Shown here: positions 50,611 through 62,467 of the stretch, piece after piece
How the letters are laid out: every line of letters starts with the position of its first letter
Position numbering within the stretch: the first letter of the stretch is position 1
Program-made: the position numbers and the translations under genes
Source of the DNA: Ooceraea biroi
Taxonomy: Eukaryota > Arthropoda > Insecta > Hymenoptera > Formicidae
Assembly: GCF_003672135.1 (NCBI RefSeq)
Contig: NC_039506.1
Span: forward strand, 16,678,001-16,742,000
Length of the DNA stretch: 64,000 nucleotides
Direction: 5' to 3'
Notes under the pieces: generated by a model
Told to the model about the DNA's origin: nothing
What the model saw: the letters and a program-made list of their open reading frames with translations, nothing else
Databases searched by the model: none

Positions 50611-53600
50611 TGGGGGTGAGGAATGGGGGAAGAGGGAAGCTTATACGGCGCGGATGCGTAATGCCGTTGACGTCAAGAACACGCCTGGGCGAATTCCTGA
50701 GCCAAGAGCAACACGGAGGGCGCGCATTTGCATGGAAAATGTTGCACGCGCCGAGGGAGGGTGACGGCGGTTTTATCGTTTCTGGATACCATCCCGATTT
50801 TCGGATCATGTCTGACTTGTACGCTTGTATTCTCGCTGACTTCGTGTATCCCCGGCATAAACGTTCCTCACGCTGTCTTTATTTTCGCCGCCCCGATCCC
50901 TTCCACCCCCGCGCTGAAATCTTTCTCTCTAAATCCTCGGGAGCTGAGCGCGAATTAAATTGGACAAAAAATTTACGGCGAATCGGGGAATCACGGTCAA
51001 ACGTGATTCAACCCCCTTCGTGCCCGTGGGCTCGCATCAACGAGGGCGGTCGGGAGAATCGCTCGTGAAAGGATCTCTCCTTGTCTGCCCTACATTACGC
51101 TCGCGTATTTACGAGGGGAAACTTGCGTGCGTATTTTCCACCCTTACGCCAAGCCGGATAAGCGGTCCCACTCAAGTTTCCTCGCGCAGCATTCCTCACG
51201 CGCGCGGTCTCACCTTCGCGTCGTCATCTCGCCGACAATACGCAAGTCGCACGCGTGTTCTGTTGCACTCTTCCGTGCACTCGTGCGCGATGGGAAGCCG
51301 AAGGATCGTGCGGTTGCCATCGCGGCACTCCGTGTAAATGCGAGGTGCGTTATTTCACGCTACTTTGCATGCGGACTCGTTAGACGAGCTCCTCTGTCAC
51401 CTTAAAAATTCCTCTCGGCGCGCATTCGCGCTGAATATGTATGCGCCGCGCCGGTAATTTATCGGCACGCCGAGGGAAATGGGAGAAGGACGCGGCGACG
51501 TTACGGAATTGTAATCTACGCCATCTCGAGAAATATTATTATGTAAACATGCATAGGAATCGTACGGCAGGGCGGTAATGAGTTCGCGGGTGGCACGCGA
51601 GCCTTCTTAAGCACGAAACCACCACGGGGGTGGTCTCCGATCGGGGGATAAGGGCGAGAAAGCCGCGAAATTATTGAGCACCCGGTCCGCCCTGCCCGGC
51701 CGCGACGATTTAATGCGTGTTACGTGGCAGAAATGAAAAGGGCGAGCGTGATCGAAAGACTTCGCCGCTCTCGGAAGGACGAGAGCGTTTCGTTATTGCT
51801 TGTCCGCCCAGCGCGATGGAACAATTATGAAGTGGTATGTATGTGCTCGTGGTGCCTGAATATTCAACGAAACACGCTATTAGCTTCCTCTCATGGCGAG
51901 GCTTGACGTAGCGAGTTAGGTCGCCGACGAGTCACTCCACGCACACAAGCTATTCATCACACCGGTGTAATGAAAGCTAATTTATTGTTGGACTTTCAAG
52001 GGGAGCTCTTCGCCGGGGCGACAGTTACATTCGACTAGTTAATCGGCACGGCTATTGCCCAAGGTGTTGCGCGCGCGATAACGCCTGAGCGGAATTACTG
52101 CTCTGTTTTATGGGATTGATCTTTATTAATGAGTCCCTTACGCGACGTGCATGCGTATATGCATGAAAGCTGTTTGACGTTGTTCAAGGATAGAAATTTC
52201 TTTTATGTCAGCTTCTTTATTTATAATCTTCTACGGTTAGCCTCAATATCGCGCTTAATATAGCGCGGAGGGTTGATAAAAATAATTGATACCGGACGAT
52301 TTTGTTGTTCTGTTAAATAAAAATTCCCTTTGCATCCTGTCGCGTTTACCACGATTTTTCGCGGAGAGTCTCAATGCCGCTCGGGGAGCAACGATTTACT
52401 CAAAGAACCGTGAACGAAGGGTAGCGCGGCGAGCCTGAGCCACCCCGTGTCCTATCGATGGTTGCATTCAAAACTGAATACGATCAATATATTACTGGCA
52501 GCGCATATCGGAGCACGCGGGTGCTTACCGCGCGGAGGGTGGTGCGTAAACAGAAGCCTCAGTGGAGGATTGCGAGCGAGCCGCTAGTCGCGGCGTTTCG
52601 AGTTGAAAGATTAACTCGCCGAGAAATTGAACGACACCAAAACACCCCGTACGCAGCGTGTTAATAAAACCGGAGTTATGAGTCGAGTCCCGACGGACGC
52701 GCGCGCGTCGGCGCGTCATTTTCGCGGGGGGCGATAAACGGCACCACCTATTCCCGTACGAGACGTCGTTGGGGGATTGCGCGTGTCGGTATGATAACGT
52801 CGAAATAAAAGTTTGCGCGCGCTCGCACGGAGCATCTGGATCATACGCGATGGTGTTGACGAAGATAACTCCGCCAACGGAGACCGACCCCCGCGACGGA
52901 GGTGTGGGCGGCGGAAAGACGGGGGGCAGTTGTGATCCTCACCCCAACGGGCGGCCGAGTGACGTTGGCACGAACACCATCCCGCGAACCGCAGTTAAAA
53001 GCACGAGCCATAAATCAGAGTGGCGAAGGAGACGAGGACGGAGAAACAGATGTAGACCGCAAATGGCTGGACGTATATAGTCGCGCGTAAGGGTGGGCGA
53101 ACGACGACGTAGGAACGCGATAGGGGAGCGGGACGGAAGGATAGGGTGAGAGGGAGAAGAATATGCGACGGGAATAGGGGATGCGAGGAAAATACGCTGG
53201 AGGATGATGCGATGGAGCGCCATAAACTGAGCCGCGCGCAACGACGGAGACGACGACGACGACGCTCACCCGCGTCTTTCCCTTACGCTTTAGTGCGTCG
53301 AATTAATTAAAATGCACACACAATGACCCGACGCAGTGACCTTTGTTCGGCATTTGCTTCTCCGGCAAATTGAGGCATACTTATCTCCCCTCTTACCAAC
53401 CCTCTTCTTCGTTGTCTCCTTTAATAAGCAATCATCGCGAAAGCCGTACTCGTTCTTTCTCGTCTACTTTTGCCGGCTGCTACTTTATTGGTTCCTCTGG
53501 TTTTATCGCAAACGACAATGTTCTTCCACCCCTTCAATATCTCTCGTGCGAGCGAGGTCGATTCCTTCGATCCGCGGCGACGGGATGCGGCATGCACACT

Positions 53601-54914
53601 TGCGCGCACACTGCGGGGAGAGATATTCGTAACTTTGTTCGTTAGGTACATTCACTCGCGAAATGGAAGCGCGTTTTATTGCCTCACTCGAGAGGCAGAC
53701 GCTATTTGAGTTTTCCGTGGCGGGTGGAACGCCGCGCGAGCGCGGCAGACGTCGCGAAACACAATGTTAAGCCACTAAAAGTTCCGTAACGAATTTCCGC
53801 GTTACGGGACGATTCCGGGGTAAATCGTCGCGTTAGTTCGGAAACTCGTCGTCGGCTAACGCGCGACGCGACGCAGATTGAAAGTGAAACTTGACGGACA
53901 CCGGTTCTCCGGTGCAGCCTACAGGCAAGATCGCTCGCTCGACCCGCTTTCCGGTTTTGCGCAATTTTACGTATGATTGTTGAAAATTGCAGGTCAAACT
54001 ATTGCATCGCTATAATAATACGTGAGATCCTCATTTTTTATTAGCGCTGCTTCTCAAACGATCGCTTACTGCAAATCGACGCGCCGACATTCTGCGCCGA
54101 AAGTACGGAATTACTTTCCGTTTAATCGTCAGGGCGATTCTCGCGCGAGCACGCCGTTCATGAGGACGATCACGGAGACTTCAAAGGTAGCAGCGGCGTA
54201 ACAGTCGATCGCGTATCTCAAGAAATTCCAGGAGTTCCGCGAGATCGCTCGTCCGTCCGCCCGCCTTAATATCAATGAAATTGGATGCGCCCTTTTGAGC
54301 GACGTGTCTGTCGCGCGCGGGAGTAATAAAAGCTAATAAATTGATGAAGAGGGAGAATGGCAATTACTTTTTTGTCCCTGCGCGCCATTTCGCGCGCAGA
54401 TGAAATCGACCGTGCGTCAAACGAGCGTCAAACGAAGTCGCACATTAAAAAATAACTCGGATACGCAACGGAGTACCGCGGCGCCTTTTCGCTTCTCGCG
54501 AGGATGGATTCTCCGAATAGATTTGGACCGCGTGCAGAATCCTCCGCTGCCGAGAGCAGATCGTCGCATATCGGACACGCGAGTCGTTTCCCGTTTCGAT
54601 AAAGCGTTATAATTCATCGTTTGGTCCCTCGCGCGCGTGCTGCTAACACGCTCGCGTATGGCGCTCGTGAAAGTGCACTCAGCAGCACCGATCCTCATGC
54701 ATAATCATATATTTACAATGCCGGGATAACCACCCCCGCCCCGTCGTTTCCGCGATTCCATCCCTCTCCCCCTTCGGCCGCTGTCTCACCATCTCGTTAT
54801 CCACCCCCGACGGTGTATACGTCGCGCATATACACGGACGACGAGCGCATATGCCGCTGTCGTCGGCGCTGCTTTAATTAAATATTTGCATACAGGCGCA
54901 CTTGCATACGTACT

Positions 54915-54932
54915 CGCGCGCGCGCGCGCGCG
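54915..54932. repeat. (CG)9 alternating tract
   Basis: Nine uninterrupted CG units, second in length to the tract at 30706-30725. Flanked by alternating tacgta and gaagacgta sequence. Confidence 0.93.
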
Positions 54933-57900
54933 AAGACGTACAATAACATTATATACGAGCGCGTATATCTAAGGCCGCGGCTTTCATCGCGCTCGCCCAG
55001 ATGCGCGAGGGCCTTGAGAGATTAACCGCAAAGTCACGCATTTCCGCAGACTCGTGCATAGTGCACGTGCACCCGTACATAAGTGCTCGCATGTGTAGCA
55101 ATTCCGCCGGAATTCAGCGTTGTTGCTGGTGTTGCTGGAGCACTTGCGCAGCATCCGCAGGCGGAAACGAGTGCTGCGCTTCTCGCGGCGCGATCGAACG
55201 ATCTCTCGATGATTTAACGATAATTAAAAATAAATGATTAATGACAATGGTTATTGAATTTTGCCGCAATTTTGCATTCACGCAATTTGCGATCCTTCCA
55301 ATTCGTGCTTCGTACGATCGGCGATTGGCGACCGCTCCTGCTGGCCGCTTTCAATTATCATCTCGCGCGCCGCGATCTTTATTCATTGCGCCGCCGCGCG
55401 AAATTTATTCCGCCGGCGCGACGTAATCTGATCCCCGTGTCTATTTATATTGCAAAATAGCGCATGCACCTCGCAGTCGCACGACAGTGCGTCGTTACTC
55501 GCGTGCGTCGCTCGAATTACCGAGCGCGGCTATTATGCTCCATCATCCCCGTCCCGTTCCGCCAACGATCGGACTCATCGGAAGTCACGAGGGTTTATCC
55601 GCTCCTTTTTTTGCTCTTCCCACCCCCGTTTCATCCTGTTCATTTTCCTTCACTCCTCCCGTCGTTCCAACGGTGGTAGCAGCGCCGGGTTATTACTGCC
55701 GAACGTGATTCCCTCGAAATTTACATGAGTATCCACTTTTCGTACATCAGCCCTCTTCCTGTCCTATTAGCAGCTTCCGGTGGATGTTGCCGTGACAATC
55801 GACGATCCGTCGACGCAGGAAATTTCTATATACAGATTTTCCTATAAACTTTCAATTATTCTCGCGCAATTATCTTCTCATCGGATTATACTCATTTGTT
55901 TTTATCTGAAAACGAACGTTTTTTCACGTGCACCGGAAATTACGTGTCTGGTAATGTACTCGCACAATGGGGCCGAAAAATACGGATGTTACTTGAGACG
56001 AGCAGGAGAATCCCTCGTGCTTCCCTTTAAAGGATCTTTTTTCCGGAGCATATTTCTCGCTCGCGAGTATTTATCCGGGGAGCGCGTTAATTTTCGTGGA
56101 TTCGCGCGGGTTTCACGGGTGGCACATCATTTCCAGCGACTCAGCTACGTTGAATTAAGCGGACCGCCGCGCCGCCTCGCAGTTCGCTACGAGTGCGGCA
56201 CTCGCGCGCGAGTGCCCATTTATCCGCGCTGTCCTCCGTCGCGCAGTGCCGCAGCATCACGGGCGTATTTCACGAGAATCGCGTGCGCAGCTCATTCGCA
56301 CCCGCCGGTTATCGCCGGGTGCGCTTTAATTGAGGCAGTTAGGGCGCCCCTTGCGCTCTCAAGTAATTCGTATATATTTATCGGCGATTAAGCCATCGCG
56401 CGAGAAACGTTCCGCATTAACCCGCGAGACGACTCGCTTCTCGGGAACGAAACGACATCCAGAGCTGTAATCCCTCTAAGACTCCAAGATCTTGAATCGC
56501 GGCATAGGCGAATTACAACATCCGCGTGTGTAAGATTCTTGTAACTTCTTTGGGGATAAATTTCTTTCATGTATTTGACACATGCAGAGATTTATGTCTC
56601 CCATTCTCTCTCTTTTTCTTCCAGTTTAGTCTTTATCACATGTCTTCCGTGCCACATTTCCGCTTCGGACTTGACCCCGTCTTATATTTCAATTTCTAAA
56701 AAAAATTTCGAAACCGCAAGGCTGTCATCATCCGTCATCAGTATCATTCTCGATGATCGTTGAGGTAAGGCAATCCGCGCCGTGTCATCGAGAAAGGAAC
56801 ATTCGCCAGAAGACATCCGTCGCGCGGTTTACGCGGACGCGCGTGCGAGTGGCAGTTCCGCGCTCCTCATCGTGGCGCGTAAAACTTCGACGCGATCGTA
56901 ATCTCGAGCCGACATGCACGCCTCGTGCTTAATTCATGGGAGGCGCGGATCAAGATCAGTCGCGCGGCAGACGGAGATATGTCGCGGCTGCTTTAGCATG
57001 CACGAGAGCGAGCGGCGAACTTTTAACGACGGCCAGATTCCCGTATGCTAATGCCTGTCGTGCGCGCGTCCGGCGAGTAGCCGGTATCTCGGCAATTAAA
57101 CTACAGGAATTTTTATGTAATCTGTGAGCTTCTCCTCCTCCCTCCGAGATTACGTAGGCGTGCGATCGCGAGGCGACACGTACAAGTTACGCGACGATTG
57201 ATCGCGGCGCATTCGAATTTAGATCTATCGAGGAGAAAAGAAAAGAATTTATCGCAACATTATTGAAATCATCTCGAAGTTTTTCACGCGAGTAATGCTA
57301 GTAACGTTAGCGATCTAGGCGCGTCATTACGCCGGTCATCGCTTCTGCGATGTGAGAGAAATGGAGATACATCGATGCCATTAGCGCGGCGCGTATAAAT
57401 TTCGCGGCGAGACTTCGCCGGGATGGGTGCACGGTTTTTTGCGATATTTTTATATGTTACGTAAGACCGAGCGCGCAAGCTCCTCTCTGTGGAAAATACA
57501 GAGATCGCGCGCGGCCACGTTTCCGCTCGTTTCTCGTTCCACCGGATGTCGTCGGTAATTACTTTATCACTCACGGTCGGGCTCGCTGGGCAGTAAATAC
57601 CGGTGCAACGCGCATCGTTACATTGCCAAGGGGCCACCCTTGGAGGAAAGAAGGCACTCGCGTTATTTACGCGCCTAATTTCGCGCCGGGCATCGCGCGC
57701 GTAATCGCGCGTATCCGAATATTTTTCATTCACTCGCACGGACCGCGAAGAGGAGAGAAAGGAAAAAAAAGAAAGAAAAAAGGTAAAAGAGAAAGAGACG
57801 GACAGAGAAAGATAACGTATTCGAAATTTATGATGTAATAAATCGCGGGGCGAGTTCGAGGTTCTCCGCGCTCGCGCACGGCTCATCGTGAATTATCGGC

Positions 57901-59712
57901 TCTCCGGCTTGACGAAAATTCTTGAAGGGAATTCAAAGAACACCAAGAGCAGAAATAGAAAGAGAGCTTTCTTTAATCCCATTTTCAGAACGATGTAAAA
58001 GAGGGTGGCGAAGGAGAAGTAGGCCGAGATCCCCGGGACTCCTCCAGGATGCGGAGTCGCCAACGCGCGGGCGGAAGCTGCGCTCCTGATGGCGAGGCGC
58101 CGCTTATGCATGCGGCATAAACTAAAAGTACGAGTGTCATCGGTGATATACCGCCGGTAGACGTTGCTGGACGAGAGGGCGGTTTATTGTCCATTTGCAT
58201 TCCTCGTCCCGCGTGCTCGTATCATCCCTCTCGAATTTCAAGCCCGCCTCCGCCGTTTTCCGCTCGCGCGCCCTGCCGCTATCGCGTCTCTCTTTATCTC
58301 TCCCAGCCGCTTGCTCACCCTTCAGCTTCCTTGCGTGCGTCGTTCCTCTATTGGGATGATTCGCTGTGTCGCGTGTGTTCGGCGGTCACCGCGCGATTTG
58401 CTCTCTCTCTCTTTCGCGTTACGCTTTAGTGTGCGAACGTGGACGCGATCTGACCCGTCTACAAGCAGTCGAGCACCGAGGCGGATGATCATCAAAGAAT
58501 TTTATGGAACCAAGGGTGGGAAATCGTCCTCCTAACTCGATGAGTGCTCGCGTGCTTGCATTTTTCCTTCTTTCCTCTCCGCCTCTAGTAATTATTTGAG
58601 AATCCCATAAAAATATTCCCGCGGTCAAACTCAAGCTTCTCACAGTTTTCGTAATTTGTTATTGCTACGCGGAATTGTTGATGTAGTGTAAAACCGGTAA
58701 AAGATTCTTGTCTGCTTAATAAGAATTATTTTGGAGAAAAATGAAATAATGATTCGCGCCCTGCAAGCATCGTAAGCACGTGCATACGATTAAGCCATAC
58801 TGACTCGGCCGTAACGAGCAATGATAAAAATAGCCATTACCGTAACGACGATAATTAACGTTAGGTGCCGATGACGGCGAGTTAATCGTCCATATTGCGA
58901 TTTTATCTCGGCTTTATGGCGCGAACGGCGACCCGGTCGGAACCCGGCGCATTTCTTCATGTTTTTCGCGCGGCGGATAAATTTTTATCGCCGTACGCCG
59001 GCCGCCGCTGTTAATTCACGTGTCGGCGAAAGAGCGGCTAAAGCGGTTAAGTCTGAAAATAGAATTCACGGAATTTCATCCGTCACGATGAATTACGAGG
59101 ACGGGGAGGTCTTAGATGGTGATGATGGCCACGGCCGCCGCCATCGCTAACTTCATCAAGAGGCGAGAGAATTGAATCAGAACTGCCTCAGACGCAGCTT
59201 TCAATTACGAATATTTGCGAAAAAGAAACGCGGGAAAACAATCATCGGAGATCAACAAATGCGATTTTATCTGATATCATCTGATATTATAAAAACATTA
59301 AATCAAGTGCGATCCTCGCGTAACGGATAACGGATAATTACATTCCACGTTACGGTGGAGTTGAACGGGGTACATTGACTTGCCCTCAGAGAAAGATTTG
59401 TCTTGCCGATTCGCGCGCGTATTTGTTTATTCATTTCTGCGAACACAGAGAGCAAGCGACGCGTCGCGAGGGAGCTTTTTATAAACGAGATGGACGGGGA
59501 AAAGGTTAACGACATTCGCGATGCAGACGAGCTTGTTTAATAGCTAGATGCAGTTAGATACGCCCAGAACAATGGGATGCTAACTAATTGTAAGTGAGAT
59601 TGACGCGATTCCCCGGCGCCTAGGGGCCAATTACGCGCGATGGGAATCAGAGGAAGGCTGATAAATTGATTCTTTCTGGAAACGCACCGGCGACTCAGTG
59701 CAAACATTCGCC

Positions 59713-59754
59713 AAAACGCCAAAATGCGATGCCACTATCGCATTTTGGCGTTTT
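59713..59754. repeat. Perfect hairpin, 18-bp stem and 6-base loop
   Basis: Left arm aaaacgccaaaatgcgat (59713-59730), loop gccact, right arm its exact reverse complement (59737-59754), followed by two more T. It resembles a bacterial intrinsic terminator in shape, but the surroundings are eukaryotic, so that function is not claimed. The left arm itself contains a repeated aacgccaaaa-like motif. The stem is short for an animal microRNA precursor. Confidence 0.9.
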
Positions 59755-60252
59755 TTATAATTGTGCGATCGCCATAATCTTATTTTATTTTATAATCTTT
59801 TTTTGCGCGGGGCGTGAAGTCATGCGTCGTGTCTCTTGTTCATCCCCGGTGAGCGAGGAAAACGGATTTCCAAAATTCCGGTTTCACAAACTGAAAAACA
59901 TCTTGATGCGTATTTGCATTTATATTGACGGCGCGAGTCCTGCAGGAAACATGGAACGTATTTTGCTTCGATTTATGTCACACGCAGCTGCGGAATAAAA
60001 TACTAGGTTTAGTGCTGTTTTATATTTCCGTCCTCTTTTTCTTTTCGTTACGTTGATAAAAGCGGTCGGTGGGGACGGGGGTTGATAGGAGCGAAGCGTC
60101 TTGTTACTTTTCCAGCAGATTCGACGTTGAAACGCGTCGAAAAATATCCGCGATACGTTTCGGAAGTTACTTGCCAGTCTCAAAAGCATCGAAATTGCAT
60201 TTACCTTGCCGGCAGCGAGTAATTCTTGATATTATCGTTGCTCTCTTTCATC

Positions 60253-60273
60253 TTCTCTCTCTGTCTCTCTCTG

Positions 60274-60340
<67 letters not shown>

Positions 60341-60357
60341 TCATCATCGTCATCATC
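60253..60357. repeat. Compound microsatellite (CT)n then (CAT)n
   Basis: Interrupted ctgtct units lead into about 27 pure CT units (60281-60335), then a tcatcatcatcgtcatcat block. It is the longest pure dinucleotide run in the window. Peptides read from it (Leu/Ser on plus, Arg/Glu on minus) are artefacts. Confidence 0.97.
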
Positions 60358-60921
60358 CGCTTGCCAATCATACTCGACAGGCACACGCCTGTTTTATTCC
60401 GGGACCGCTTTCATTTCAGAGATGTTCTCTCTGTGGGCGCGAGCGAGCCACGACTTGCCTCCCTTTTAAATAAAACATTTCGAGAGATGGGTCTCTCGTG
60501 TCTGTCACCCTTATCTGCCTGCCATTTTCTCCGCGAAGCGGCTGTATCGCGTGTCTGCGACGCAAACTGCCTATTTTCTGCCGCTTCCCCTTGCCTGGAA
60601 CACACAATGCGCGCACCCTGCGTGCCATTCGACATTACAAAGCATTCGTGATACGTTTCAGATTAAGAATCCGGACGTGATGATCGTCCAGAGCGGATTT
60701 CGCGGGCGAAAACTCCGTCTCACCCCCTGACCAAGAGGAAGGAATCGTAGACGCGCGGTCGATTCTGCGAAAAAAAAGGTAACGCAAATCCTTCTTTTCC
60801 CCATCAAGCCATGTGGCCGCAGGACCAACAAGAGTGACCGGAAAAAAAAGGGCAAAGACCGGAGGGACGATTTGGGGTAGGATAGCGGGCGAAACAGAGA
60901 CGGAGAGAGCTCGGGAAAGAT

Positions 60922-60941
60922 AGAGAGAGAGAGAGAGAGAA
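60922..60941. repeat. (AG)10 dinucleotide repeat
   Basis: Ten AG units inside a longer G/A-rich plus-strand domain (60840-60960). Confidence 0.92.
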
Positions 60942-61603
60942 AGAGGGAGGGAAGCGGACGAAACGGCCTCTTGACCCCTTTCGAGGGTGGTCGAGTGGAA
61001 GGTAGGGTCGATAAATCTCGGTAGCGGGGGTAATCCCCGACGAAGGGAGGTTCGTCGGCTTGATAATCGCGGATGTTGCTCCTGACGATAAGGGAGGCTT
61101 TCGCGTGCGCTGCACGGTTTAGTGTCGGCGTAATTCAGGATGAGAGAGAAAGAGCGTGCTGCGTGTCGGCGGGGATCGTCGTGGATGTGTTCCGGAAAAA
61201 TGAAGTTCCACGTCGGTCCATCGTCGCCCCGGGAGCTCCGGGAACTCCCGGCCGCCGCGGGGCCGAGCTATTTTTTGCCACTCGTATCCAAGATACCCCC
61301 GGATATTAACGTAGAAAGGATTCCTCTATTGCGATAGCATTTGCATATTACGTTCCCGGGTATCCCGTCGGTTTAACGCGCCGGGTCTTGCAAGGAAAAA
61401 TCGCGTGTCGCGTCGTTGGACCGTGCGAAAGGGAAATCTTTGCTTCCAAGAGATTTTCACGCTGATGATCCTTGACCGCGCTCGAGTACTTAAATCAATG
61501 TGCCTCGCTGTGCCTCGGAGATAATATTTAGATATTATCTGTCATCGTTTTGTACGTTAAAGTCGTCGTATACGTGACGTCTTCGTCTTGTTGAATCTAA
61601 CTC

Positions 61604-61752
61604 TAAAGCTAGAGACACAATGCGAGGCGATAGCGATAGGAACAGGGAATAACCAATCGCGTTACACAATTTGAGTACGGATGACCAAATCGAGCAACGC
61701 GATTGGTTATTCCCTGTTCCTATCGCTATCGCCTCGCATTGTGTCTCCAGCT
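61604..61752. mobile_element. Compact fold-back element, probable MITE
   Basis: Two arms, 61606-61663 and 61696-61753, are exact reverse complements over 58 bases apart from one mismatch (61611 against 61748), enclosing a 32-base loop. The hexamer taactc occurs directly outside the left end (61598-61603) and at the right end (61753-61758, sharing one base with the arm); I read this as a candidate target-site duplication. Total size is about 150 bp with no coding capacity. These are the marks of a miniature inverted-repeat element moved by a transposase encoded elsewhere. The superfamily cannot be assigned from the termini (aagctagagacac). The near-identical arms suggest either recent insertion or arm-to-arm gene conversion. 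If transcribed, it would give a long, nearly perfect hairpin RNA. The arms are too long and too perfect for an ordinary microRNA. Confidence 0.7.
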
Positions 61753-61756
61753 TAAC

Positions 61757-62467
61757 TCATGGAATATTATCCTCGGGATCTATAACTGGATCAACATCGA
61801 GGATCCTTGACGACTCGCGGTGACGGCTAATTGCGGCTCTTGAAATTTTCGAGGACGACGTCAAAGCTGCTTCACAGACTCCATTCGGTTGGTGGTGTTG
61901 GCGAACTTTATGCAGCGGAGGCCGACCAGATGTGGAAACAGTGTACGTGAGATGCGGTTGAGAGAAACGGTTCTCCAGGTAGTTTGCGACAGGTCTTAAT
62001 GTGCAGCAACGTGGCGGTTCCGCGAAGATGGTTCCTTGGTTGCATTGTATCGCCCTGGGGGAACTTGACTTAAAGATACGCTTTGTGTTCCGACGCAAAG
62101 CGCGGGACGCAAAATCTGTCATATATAGTTTCGGACGCCGGAGGAGAGACGGGGGTGGGACGGGAAGAAAGCCACAATCGTACAGGGTTTCTCCTGAAAG
62201 TGGAGTCCTAAAGCTGCAGTTTGTTTCCGTCGTTCTCGTGCGGCGCGTTCTCTTTGTCGGAGCGCTATCTGATCGCAAGGCCGAATCTAGAACTCGCCCG
62301 GCTGAAATAAGAAGTGCGCGGATCGTCCGCGTGCAACATGGCGAGCACCTTACACGGGAACCGGAACAAGTACAATGTATACCGAGTATAAGACTGCAGA
62401 AACTGAGAAAATGAGAGAGAAAGGGAAAAAGATCCGAGAAATCGACGAGGTATTGTTGCGCGATCAT
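61757..62467 (-). CDS. Weak candidate coding region, 236 codons, unknown product
   Basis: The longest open frame in the window. It begins at a genuine ATG (62465-62467) and ends with TGA immediately beside the fold-back element. The N-terminal region (residues about 10-30) looks like a signal peptide, but the same bases on the minus strand form a strong polypyrimidine tract ending in ttctcag and ctgcag at about 62394-62403, so it may instead be an intron end with the exon starting near 62393. The final 70 residues end in an acidic tail (DVDPVIDPEDNIP). The middle is rich in Arg, Ser and Cys without a domain. A 137-codon plus-strand frame overlaps it. Such a length can arise by chance in stop-poor DNA. 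I do not recognise the product. Confidence 0.2.
   Translation of the reverse strand: MIAQQYLVDFSDLFPFLSHFLSFCSLILGIHCTCSGSRVRCSPCCTRTIRALLISAGRVLDSALRSDSAPTKRTRRTRTTETNCSFRTPLSGETLYDCGFLPVPPPSLLRRPKLYMTDFASRALRRNTKRIFKSSSPRAIQCNQGTIFAEPPRCCTLRPVANYLENRFSQPHLTYTVSTSGRPPLHKVRQHHQPNGVCEAALTSSSKISRAAISRHRESSRILDVDPVIDPEDNIP

Larger units (their letters stand above)
44488..61597. other. Noncoding stretch, no gene recognised
   Basis: About 17 kb without a supported gene. It holds C/T-rich domains at about 49380-49500, 55540-55680 and 58200-58430, G/A-rich patches at about 53090-53170, 57745-57810 and 60840-60960, nested palindromes at 50297-50323, and tandem micro-duplications: 9-mer cgctctgtt twice at 47110-47127, 10-mer atctgatat(c/t) twice at 59269-59288, 10-mer tgtgcctcg(c/g) twice at about 61500-61519. 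A 9-bp-stem hairpin lies at 61519-61540. The 76-codon plus frame at 48560 starts with ATG and looks protein-like, but is within chance length. Confidence 0.5.

Noticed and set aside
57284..57886. 200-codon minus-strand open frame with a hydrophobic Phe/Ser segment
   Set aside because: The hydrophobic segment is read from the G/A-rich tract at 57745-57810 and is not a real membrane helix signal.
60201..60386. Arg/Glu alternating peptide on the minus strand (also near 22.8 kb and 0.1 kb)
   Set aside because: Translation of (CT)n microsatellites.
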